Positions 23,601-31,014 of a stretch of 64,000 nucleotides of DNA are shown in pieces. The notes beneath the pieces are model-generated. The model was not told where the DNA came from. It saw only the letters and a program-made list of their open reading frames with translations, and searched no databases. The position numbers were made by a program, and so were the translations under genes. This DNA is from Kordia sp965224175 (GTDB taxonomy: Bacteria; Bacteroidota; Bacteroidia; Flavobacteriales; Flavobacteriaceae), in contig NZ_OZ245041.1 of the NCBI RefSeq assembly GCF_965224175.1, positions 3,162,001 to 3,226,000 of the forward strand, given 5' to 3'. Positions within the stretch are counted from its first letter, which is position 1, and every line of letters begins with the position of its first letter.

Positions 23601-26185
23601 CAGACAAAGACAAATATAATGTTGGTGAAAAAGCAACAATTACATTTCCTTCTGGGCAAGGTGGACGCGCATTAGTAAGTGTTGAAAACGGTACAGAAGT
23701 ATTAAGTACAAAATGGGTAAAAACTTCTAAAGAACAAACAACAACAACCATTCCGATTACCTCAGAAATGGCGCCAAATGTATTTATCAATATCTCACTG
23801 GTTCAAAAACACAATAACGTTTCAAACGACTTACCAATTCGACTGTATGGTGTCATTCCAATATTAGTAGAAAATCCGGCTACGATTATAAAGCCAAAAA
23901 TATCAGTACCTGAAACATTACGTCCAGAAAAAACATTTACGGTAAAAGTGAGCGAAACCAACAAAAAAGCAATGACGTATACGCTTGCTGTTGTAGATGA
24001 AGGTCTGTTAGATTTAACCCGATTTAGAACGCCAAATCCTTGGGATATTTTCTATCAAAGACAAGCGCTTGGTGTACGAACTTGGGACATTTACGATGAC
24101 ATTATTGGCGCATTTAGCGGAGATATTGATCAAGTATTTGCTATTGGTGGTGGCGATGGCGGAAATGGTTCCAAAAATAAAAAAGCAAATCGTTTCAAAC
24201 CTGTCGTTAAATATTTAGGTCCTTTTAAGCTAAAAGCAGGACAAACCAAGTCTCACAAAATTGAAATGCCAAATTATATTGGCGCAGTACGTACTATGGT
24301 AGTTGCTGGAAATACAGATACAGGAGCTTATGGAAATGCAGAAAAATCATCACAAGTAAAAAAGCCATTAATGGTTTTAGCGACAGCACCACGAAAATTA
24401 AGTCCTGGTGAAAAAGTAACACTTCCTGTCACCGTTTTTGCAATGGAGAAAAAAGTAAAAAATGTATCACTTGAGCTAAAACTACAAAATGGTATTTCTG
24501 TTGTTGGAAGCAACACAAAATCACTCACATTTAGCAAACCAGATGAAAAAATGGTCTTTTTTGACCTGAATGTTGGTGAAACAAAAGGGATTCAAACCAT
24601 TGAAGTCATTGCTTCAGGAAACGGAGAAAAGGCATCTTATAAAGTAGAAATTGATGTAGAAAACCCAAATCCAATTACTAAGAAAGTTCATGAGTTAACA
24701 CTCGATGGAAAAACAACGCAAACACTTAATTTTGAAACTTTTGGTGTTGCAGGAACAAACGCAGCTACTGTAGAATTTTCAACATTACCACCAATGGATT
24801 TTACATCGCGTATGGAATATTTAATTCAGTATCCACATGGTTGTATAGAACAAACAACTTCTAGTGTGTTCCCGCAATTATATTTGGCAGATATTTTTGA
24901 CTTGACTACTCAGAAGAAAGCACAAATCAATCAAAATATAGAAAAAGGCATCAAACGTTTGTCACATTTTCAACGTCCAAATGGCGGATTGAGTTATTGG
25001 ATTGGAGAAAGCATGACCAATGATTGGGGAACGACATACGCAGGTCATTTTATGATTGAAGCAGAAAAGAAAGGATTCACATTACCGCTAAATTTCATGG
25101 ATCAGTGGATTAAATTTCAACAAAATGCAGCACGTGCTTGGCGTTCAAATAATAATAGTCATTATAACACAGATGTATCACAAGCGTATCGCTTATACAC
25201 GCTAGCTTTAGCAGGTCATCCAGATTTAGCTTCTATGAACAGATTACGTGAATCTAATACCTTATCAAATGATGCGAAATGGCGATTGGCAGCAGCATAC
25301 GCACTCGCTTCACAAAAAGAAGCTGCTGAAGCGATTGCAAAAACTGCCAATATTAACTTCAAGCCACATAAAGTACGCTACGATTACACGTATGGTTCAG
25401 TAGATAGAAATAGAGCAATGGCCATGGAAACTATGATGATTTTAAAAGACAAAAAATCTATTGATCTTGCCAAAACAATTGCCAAAGAACTATCGTCTAG
25501 TCGTTGGATGAGTACGCAAACTACAGCATATTGCTTATTAGCTATGGGTAAAATGGTGACGCAAAACGGCGGAAAGGAAATCAAAATGCAATTCTCCATC
25601 AATGGAAAAAATCAACAAAACATTGAAACATCAAAAGCAATTGCACAACGCGATCTAACTATTAAAAAAGGAGCAAATTCATTACAAATTGAGAATAAGC
25701 AAGAAAATGTATTATTCGTACGTGTACTAAATATTGGAAAATTACCACTAGGAGAAGAATTAGCAGAAAAGCGTAACTTAAGTATTCGCATTACCTACAA
25801 AGACAAAGCGGGTAACAAAATTGATGTAACGAAACTACAACAAGGAACAGACTTCATGGCAACAGTAACCATTTCAAATGATAAGCCAGAGTTTGTTGGC
25901 GATATTGCATTGACAGAAATCTTTCCTTCAGGTTGGGAAATTGTCAATACACGTTTTACCGATTACGGAAATACACCTTCAAGTGAAGCAAGACATACTG
26001 ATATTAGAGACGATCGTGTGAATTTCTATTTCGATTTACCAAGTGGAAAAGCAAAAACATTCAATGTATTGTTGAATGCTTCTTACTTAGGAAGGTATTA
26101 TCTACCAGGTGTTCAGGCAGAAGCAATGTATGATAATGATTTCTTTGTACGCACCAAAGGACAATGGATTGAAGTTGTAAAATAA
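20648..26185 (+). CDS. Alpha-2-macroglobulin-like lipoprotein
   Basis: A 1845-residue bacterial alpha-2-macroglobulin. The signal peptide ends GFFSC, giving a lipoprotein. An N-terminal Ig/MG tandem is followed by the bait-like and A2M regions (RPGDTLHLAFVLND, AVVDEGLLDLT), and the thioester motif CIEQ sits at about residue 1399 in YPHGCIEQTTS. After that comes the alpha-helical toroid (RLSHFQRPNGGLSYW). These proteins trap proteases in the periplasm, and the intact C-x-EQ thioester suggests covalent trapping. In E. coli the homologue YfhM is linked to PbpC; here pbpC lies 4.8 kb downstream on the same strand. The ATG at 20648 is preferred over 20612 because the signal peptide starts there. 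Confidence 0.93.
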   Translation: MRNTTIFILSLVFLGFFSCKKTNPETDNIFEFKDYIYQTTAGTISVNEPIIIGLQKEVPTWGDEEKEVPSKLIQIRPKVKGKLSVQNNKTLRFTPETALQPDTEYAVTVNLDDIYENVPSEFSSYTFAFKTVAPNFTIVTNDLQSYSKEWQFLNGVLKSADIIAPEKLPTLISATQNGKKLAITWNETNFIKNEYGFVIDSIHRPEDSSEINISWTGKPIHAKAKGSKKYTIPGQNNFSIVGFTISQSPEQKISINFSDPLSKNQNFEGLVTIKNQQNITYAIDGNILNVYPKNRITGTTTLEVFPGIKNKDGFKLKRDYSKRVSFDQQKPELRAISTGVILPNSKNLTYNFQAINLKSVDVRIIKIYQKNVLQFLQGNDIGEIDRYSIRTVGRRIAKKTIHLIKNEDDNDGQWKTYGIDLSTLFQSEPGAIYQIEIGFKKAYALYTCEDVVTTEEASSRNSYYQNREDEDENEEEYWDNKIYNFRNYRYNWDDRENPCTDSYYLQDRFLTANVLASDLGVIVKRGENKSYYFAVSDIITTNPVGNAKVTLYNYQQQEIESRRTDSEGLITIDADKNAYFAIVSKNNQMTYVKLNDGNSLSMSKFDVSGKKIKKGINGYIYGERGVWRPGDTLHLAFVLNDKENPLPKNHPVKMEVTDARGKLVYKNVTTQGVNNFYKFTVATDREAPTGTWDANVSVGGVNFSKSLKVETVKPNRLKINIDFDDEILANSKPIKGTLKAAWLHGAPAKNLKAEVNVRLTSTKTSFKKFSQYEFNDPTRDFNTEEFVMFKGNLDEEGLVEISKKINVDKNAPGMLRASFLTRVFENGGDFSIDAFSKNFAPYTSFVGLKSPEPKQYGSFFTDEDNEFDIVTVDDKGNPIKRNGLEVRIYEINWRWWWSSSYEDLSSYSGSDYHSHYKTFKVDTNAKGKGSFNLNIPDENRGRFLIRVYDPISGHATGQTAYFYKDWWRRSNDGNSEAAKMLIFSADKDKYNVGEKATITFPSGQGGRALVSVENGTEVLSTKWVKTSKEQTTTTIPITSEMAPNVFINISLVQKHNNVSNDLPIRLYGVIPILVENPATIIKPKISVPETLRPEKTFTVKVSETNKKAMTYTLAVVDEGLLDLTRFRTPNPWDIFYQRQALGVRTWDIYDDIIGAFSGDIDQVFAIGGGDGGNGSKNKKANRFKPVVKYLGPFKLKAGQTKSHKIEMPNYIGAVRTMVVAGNTDTGAYGNAEKSSQVKKPLMVLATAPRKLSPGEKVTLPVTVFAMEKKVKNVSLELKLQNGISVVGSNTKSLTFSKPDEKMVFFDLNVGETKGIQTIEVIASGNGEKASYKVEIDVENPNPITKKVHELTLDGKTTQTLNFETFGVAGTNAATVEFSTLPPMDFTSRMEYLIQYPHGCIEQTTSSVFPQLYLADIFDLTTQKKAQINQNIEKGIKRLSHFQRPNGGLSYWIGESMTNDWGTTYAGHFMIEAEKKGFTLPLNFMDQWIKFQQNAARAWRSNNNSHYNTDVSQAYRLYTLALAGHPDLASMNRLRESNTLSNDAKWRLAAAYALASQKEAAEAIAKTANINFKPHKVRYDYTYGSVDRNRAMAMETMMILKDKKSIDLAKTIAKELSSSRWMSTQTTAYCLLAMGKMVTQNGGKEIKMQFSINGKNQQNIETSKAIAQRDLTIKKGANSLQIENKQENVLFVRVLNIGKLPLGEELAEKRNLSIRITYKDKAGNKIDVTKLQQGTDFMATVTISNDKPEFVGDIALTEIFPSGWEIVNTRFTDYGNTPSSEARHTDIRDDRVNFYFDLPSGKAKTFNVLLNASYLGRYYLPGVQAEAMYDNDFFVRTKGQWIEVVK

Positions 26186-26278
26186 ATATCGTTTGTAAAG
26201 TTTCAGTACCTTTAGCGTGAATTCAACGCAACTATTTTAAAATAGTTACATCTTTAAAAAAAATTATAATAAAACTGT

Positions 26279-29017
26279 ATGTCAAAAATTAAAATAGGAT
26301 TCATTATTTTCTTGGGATTTTTTGCCTTCTCGGGAAACTCTATAGATGCATTATCTGAAACAACATCAAACATAATGATGGATCCTATTGAATATGTTAT
26401 TTGTGATGAAGATGGTTTTGCAGAAATAAACATTTTGGACATTCAATCAGATATTCTTTCAGAATACAATAATGGCGTTTCTTTTGATGATGAAGCTGTT
26501 TTAATTTCTACTGGAATTGGTCATGTTATTAAAATAGGCAATCTTTCTTCAGCAACAACAACAAGTGAGGTAATTTGTGGGCTTCCTGCTGCCAATCCTT
26601 TATCAGATATTGCTGTAGATGAAGACGGCGTTGTTTATGTAACTAATTTTAATTCCATCCGTATCTTAGACGAAACAGATTGTAGTACGACGGCAGTTCC
26701 TGGTTTAACAGGTCTTCCATCTACCAATTCCTTATCTTTTGATACGCAAGGAAATATGTATTATGGTGGTGGAAATTCGAGCGTCGTGTATAGATATGAT
26801 AGCGATGAAATGTCTGCTCCGTATATATGGCACAACTTTGGTAGCGGCGCACCAAGCGGCGATTTTGTGATGCTTGGTGACAAAATGTATATAGCTTGGA
26901 ACTCAAACGGAATACGACTATATGAGGTAACACTCGATGATAATTTCAATTATGTATCACACATAGATTTAGGAACTATTTTAAACAGTACTTTTGGACT
27001 TGCCAGTGAACTTGGTGAATTGTATGGTGTATCTTCAAGCAGATTGTACCGAATTAACTTAGACACATTTACCTTTACCACCATTGTAACCAATGATTTT
27101 ACCCATGGTGCTTGGTGGGGCGCGGCAGGATTGCATGAAGCCTTTAGTTTTGAAGCTTCTTCTCATGTAAGCCCTGATGATGCTAATAATGATGTAAATC
27201 CACTTCCAGATAACTGGACAAATACCCAACAAGGCGGACAAACTATTTATATACGAATTGAAAATACAGTAACTGGAACTTTTGATGTTGTTGAAGTAAA
27301 TATCGTAGTTACCGATACTATTCCTGAGTTAACAGATCCATCGGAGTTAGTAATCTGTGATAATGATACTAATTTCACTTATGATTTGACAACTGTTGAA
27401 ACAGAATTACTTCAAAATGTAACCAATGCAGTCAATGTAACCTATTATAACTCTGAAGAAGATGCTACATTGAGTGTGAATGCTGTAAATGCTAACTATA
27501 CCACAACGTTAAACCCAGAAACTATCTATGTAAGAGTAGAAAATGTAGATGATGGCTGTTTCGCCATAACACAATTTACAATTTCAGCTGTTACTGGTCC
27601 TTCGATTGAAACACCAAACAACTTAACACAATGTGCAGATGAAAATAATGGCGTTTTTGATCTTACGCAAGTAGAAAATGAGTTGCTTCAAAATAATTCA
27701 ATTCCTGTAAATGTTAGTTATCATACAACAATGACAGATGCAACAAATGGTACAAACTCAATTGCAACCAATTATCAAATTTCTTCAACACAAGAAACCA
27801 TTTATGTGCGTGTAGAAAATACGAATGATGCTTCTTGTTTTGCTACAACTCAATTTGAAATTATTTTTAATGAAAGTTTACAAATAACAACACCAAATGA
27901 TATCACGGAATGTGAATCTGTGAATAATGGTGTTTTCGATCTGACGCAAGTAGAAGCTGAATTATTGATAAATTCGCCAAACAATGTTGTGGTAACTTAT
28001 CATGAAAGTATAACTGATGCTACTGAAAATACAAATGCAATAAGCACTAATTACACAGCAACTACAAATCAAAACACTATATATATACGTGTACAAAGTA
28101 CAGATACAAACTGCTTTGCCATCACACAATTTGATGTCATCAGTATAGAAAGATTAGGAATTGAAACTCCAAGTGATTTAACGCTTTGTGAAGGTGAAAA
28201 CAACGGACTTTTTGATCTGACGCAAGTAGAAAATGAGCTCTTGCAAAATGTTACTCAAAACACAAATATTACTTATCATATTTCTTTGGCAGATGCAGAA
28301 GCAAATACAAATCCTATTGATACAAACTATACCTTAACTTCTGGACAAGCCACTATTTTTGTTCGTGTAAATAACACAAATACTGTTTGTTTTGAAACAA
28401 CTCAGTTTACAGTTCAAATTCTCAATAATCCAAGTGTAGAATCTATGGTAAATAGTCCAAGTGCGCGATTGCTCACAGATTGTTACATTGATAGTAATAC
28501 GGATGGATATTTTAACTTAAATGATATTTATCCACAAATTGTGACAAACGGAAATACAAGTTACACCTTAGAATTCTATCTCTCTGAAGACAATGCGGAA
28601 CAAGAAATAAATTCAATTGATGCTATTTATTATGCCATGAATGATACGGAAGAAATCTTTGTATCAGTAACCAATCAAAACGGTTGTAAAAGCATCACTA
28701 ACTTTTTTGTAAATCCTGATTGTTATGATACTATTGTAGATATCTCTAACATAAAATTCCCAGCATTCTTTACGCCAAATAATGATATGGCAAATGATAC
28801 ATGGAATGTAAAAGGAATTTCAATAGCTGTACAACAAACAGCTATCATGTATATTTTTGATCGTTATGGAAAATTACTCTACTATTTTAGACCTGGACAA
28901 ATAGAAGGTTGGAATGGAACATATAGAGGAAAACCAATGCCAAGTAACGATTACTGGTATAAATTTGAGACTTCGGAAGGACAATCTTTTTCAGGTAGTT
29001 TTTCTTTAATTAGATAA
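26279..29017 (+). CDS. T9SS type B cargo protein with propeller insert and Ig-like repeats
   Basis: A 912-residue secreted protein. After a signal peptide, residues about 35-70 form the first half of an Ig-like repeat (YVICDEDGFAEINILDI). Residues about 71-290 look like a separate beta-propeller (phrases such as DIAVDEDGVVYVTNF and LSFDTQGNMYYGG). The repeat then resumes with NPLPDNWTNT and QTIYIRIEN. Four further repeats of about 85-90 residues follow, each with a C-x-x-x-NNG-x-FDLTQVE-x-ELL pattern and a VRV ending. The C-terminus (FPAFFTPNNDMANDTW ... SGSFSLIR) is the type B sorting domain used by the type IX secretion system. It is probably a cell-surface adhesin-like protein. Confidence 0.88.
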   Translation: MSKIKIGFIIFLGFFAFSGNSIDALSETTSNIMMDPIEYVICDEDGFAEINILDIQSDILSEYNNGVSFDDEAVLISTGIGHVIKIGNLSSATTTSEVICGLPAANPLSDIAVDEDGVVYVTNFNSIRILDETDCSTTAVPGLTGLPSTNSLSFDTQGNMYYGGGNSSVVYRYDSDEMSAPYIWHNFGSGAPSGDFVMLGDKMYIAWNSNGIRLYEVTLDDNFNYVSHIDLGTILNSTFGLASELGELYGVSSSRLYRINLDTFTFTTIVTNDFTHGAWWGAAGLHEAFSFEASSHVSPDDANNDVNPLPDNWTNTQQGGQTIYIRIENTVTGTFDVVEVNIVVTDTIPELTDPSELVICDNDTNFTYDLTTVETELLQNVTNAVNVTYYNSEEDATLSVNAVNANYTTTLNPETIYVRVENVDDGCFAITQFTISAVTGPSIETPNNLTQCADENNGVFDLTQVENELLQNNSIPVNVSYHTTMTDATNGTNSIATNYQISSTQETIYVRVENTNDASCFATTQFEIIFNESLQITTPNDITECESVNNGVFDLTQVEAELLINSPNNVVVTYHESITDATENTNAISTNYTATTNQNTIYIRVQSTDTNCFAITQFDVISIERLGIETPSDLTLCEGENNGLFDLTQVENELLQNVTQNTNITYHISLADAEANTNPIDTNYTLTSGQATIFVRVNNTNTVCFETTQFTVQILNNPSVESMVNSPSARLLTDCYIDSNTDGYFNLNDIYPQIVTNGNTSYTLEFYLSEDNAEQEINSIDAIYYAMNDTEEIFVSVTNQNGCKSITNFFVNPDCYDTIVDISNIKFPAFFTPNNDMANDTWNVKGISIAVQQTAIMYIFDRYGKLLYYFRPGQIEGWNGTYRGKPMPSNDYWYKFETSEGQSFSGSFSLIR

Positions 29018-29019
29018 AA

Positions 29020-29334
29020 ATGAATACAAAATTTACTCCCTATTACGCGGTTATCTTTACTTCTATCCAAACTGAAACTATTGAAGGCTATACTGAAATG
29101 GCACAGCAAATGGAAGATTTAGCCAAAAAACAAGCAGGATTTATAGGCATTGAAAGTGCTCGAAATACTGTTGGAATTACGGTAAGTTATTGGAAAAGTT
29201 TAGAGGCTATTCAACAATGGAAACAACATGCCGATCATGTAATTGCACAACAAAAAGGAATCAAAGATTGGTATACATATTACAACGTTAGAATTTGTAA
29301 AGTAGAACGAGAGTACGATTTTTCAAAAAAATGA
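29020..29334 (+). CDS. ABM-domain protein (antibiotic biosynthesis monooxygenase-like)
   Basis: A 104-residue dimeric alpha-beta barrel protein. Features are the opening strand YYAVIFTS, the helix TEMAQQMEDLAKKQAGFIGIESA, the strand GITVSYWKSLEAIQQWKQH, and a closing YNVRICKVEREY. This is the ABM/YqjZ-like group; some members oxidise quinones or haem and many have no known substrate. It starts two bases after the T9SS cargo gene, so it is co-transcribed, but no functional tie is evident. It lacks a signal peptide and is expected to be cytoplasmic. Confidence 0.88.
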   Translation: MNTKFTPYYAVIFTSIQTETIEGYTEMAQQMEDLAKKQAGFIGIESARNTVGITVSYWKSLEAIQQWKQHADHVIAQQKGIKDWYTYYNVRICKVEREYDFSKK

Positions 29335-29427
29335 TACGCTCACTAATTTTTAACAACGTTTATACAAGAATTTAAAAGCTATATGCTTTTTTTACCGACC
29401 TTCGCAACGAATAATTAAAACTGATAT

Positions 29428-29895
29428 ATGAAACAAAAAACAATCTTTTTAGTTTCACTATTTTTTGCTTCTTTTTTAATGGCTCAGGAAACACCTGTTT
29501 CCTCTGCTAATGAAAGTACAGGAAGTAATGGTAGTGTTAGCTATTCTGTAGGACTACTGGTTGTAAAAACACTCGAGAGTAGTGACGGAAGTGTAAGCCA
29601 AGGTGCTCAAATTCCATTAGAAGTTACACAACTTCTAAGTATCAACGATCCCTTTTTTAACGATGTGGCAATACATGTATTTCCAAATCCAACGGCAAAT
29701 GTCTTACAATTAAAAACTGGAAAACATTCTGATTTAAGTTATCAATTATTTGACTTAAATGGAAAGTTGATCAAAAATCAAAAGAAAATGATCTCAGAAA
29801 AAATTGCTTTAGATAATGTAAAAAGCGGAACGTATCTTCTAAAAATTCTTCAAGCAACCAAAGAAATCAAAACATTCAAAATCATCAAAAAATAA
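29428..29895 (+). CDS. Small T9SS type A cargo protein
   Basis: A 155-residue secreted protein with a signal peptide (FLVSLFFASFLMAQ). The N-terminal half is glycine/serine-rich (STGSNGSVSYSVGLL), and the C-terminal type A sorting domain runs from VFPNPTANVLQL to GTYLLKI and TFKIIKK. The sorting domain takes up about half of the protein, leaving only about 60 residues of passenger, so it may be a small structural or surface component. It is followed five bases later by the repeat protein gene, which suggests joint expression. Confidence 0.87.
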   Translation: MKQKTIFLVSLFFASFLMAQETPVSSANESTGSNGSVSYSVGLLVVKTLESSDGSVSQGAQIPLEVTQLLSINDPFFNDVAIHVFPNPTANVLQLKTGKHSDLSYQLFDLNGKLIKNQKKMISEKIALDNVKSGTYLLKILQATKEIKTFKIIKK

Positions 29896-29900
29896 CACTA

Positions 29901-31004
29901 ATGAAAAAAACATTACTCTCAATACTAACTCTTTTTATAACACTTACCGCTTTTGCGCAAGCTCCTGATTTAATTAATTATCAAGCAATTATTAGAAATG
30001 ATCAAGGAAATCTAATTCAGGATTCTAATATTGGAATGCGCATTAGTATTTTACAAACCAATACTACTGGAACAGCTGTTTATACAGAAACTCACACTGC
30101 TTCTACAAACACTAATGGTTTGGTAACTATCCTTATTGGAGATGGATCAACTTCTGATGATTTCTCTACAATCGATTGGAGTAATGGTCCTTATTTCATC
30201 AAAACAGAAACGGATGTATTAGGAGGTACAAACTATACCATCACAGGAACAAGTCAATTACTAAGTGTTCCGTATGCATTATATGCTAAAACTGCAGGAA
30301 GTGTAGAAGGTGGAAGCTCTGGAGGAAATAATACAAACAATCCACTTAACCTGAATAATAATACGAGTTTTGCATTCAAATCAAGTGATGAAAATAAAGT
30401 TTATGCATGGAGCAATCAAGGAAGTTGGTCGTCTGTTTCTTATACTAATACCGCATATGGAATAGGTTCTATTATGGAATCTAACGGAAACTTTGCGTTC
30501 AAAGCTTCTGACGATAACAAAATGTTTGCTTGGAGTTTTGTAACCTACAACTGGTCGTCTGTTTCCTATACCAATACTTCGTATGGAGCTAATTCTTTAA
30601 CAGCTTCTAAAGGAAATTTTATATTTAAAGCTACTGATGATAATAAGTACTTTGTATTTAATGGTAAAACAGGCGTATGGACTTCTGTATCGTATGTAAA
30701 TACATCGTATGGACCTGGTAATTTATTAGCATCTGAAGGAAATTTTGCATTCAAATCAAGTGATGAAAATAAAATCTATGCTTGGAGTTCGCAAACAGGA
30801 ACTTGGTCATCTGTAAGCTACACTAATACATCTTACGGAGCCAATTCTTTAACAGCGTCTAATGGAAACTTTATATTTAAAGCTACTGACGATAATATGT
30901 TTTATGTTTGGAATGCAGAAGATGGTGTGTGGACTGGAACTAGTTATGCAAACACATCATACGGACCAGGCAATGTAGTTGTTTCTCCTCATAACGAAAA
31001 CTAA
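29901..31004 (+). CDS. Secreted protein with five 42-residue repeats
   Basis: A 367-residue secreted protein. A signal peptide (LTLFITLTAFAQ) precedes an N-terminal domain with INYQAIIRNDQGNLI and LSVPYALYAKTAG, a form common at the start of flavobacterial tail-fibre- or collagen-like surface proteins. From about residue 150 come five repeats of about 42 residues, each with FAFKSSDENK, a W, SSVSY-x-NTSYG and a closing small-residue turn, predicted all-beta. Repeats 2-3 and 4-5 resemble each other as pairs, so an 84-residue unit was duplicated. No sorting domain is visible at the C-terminus, so export beyond the periplasm is uncertain. Confidence 0.8.
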   Translation: MKKTLLSILTLFITLTAFAQAPDLINYQAIIRNDQGNLIQDSNIGMRISILQTNTTGTAVYTETHTASTNTNGLVTILIGDGSTSDDFSTIDWSNGPYFIKTETDVLGGTNYTITGTSQLLSVPYALYAKTAGSVEGGSSGGNNTNNPLNLNNNTSFAFKSSDENKVYAWSNQGSWSSVSYTNTAYGIGSIMESNGNFAFKASDDNKMFAWSFVTYNWSSVSYTNTSYGANSLTASKGNFIFKATDDNKYFVFNGKTGVWTSVSYVNTSYGPGNLLASEGNFAFKSSDENKIYAWSSQTGTWSSVSYTNTSYGANSLTASNGNFIFKATDDNMFYVWNAEDGVWTGTSYANTSYGPGNVVVSPHNEN

Positions 31005-31014
31005 TAAACATAAA

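Noticed and set aside
26700..28440. Repetitive DNA suggesting a CRISPR-like or tandem array
   Set aside because: The repeats are about 260 bases, in frame and protein-level (Ig-like units of the T9SS cargo); there are no short direct repeats with unique spacers.
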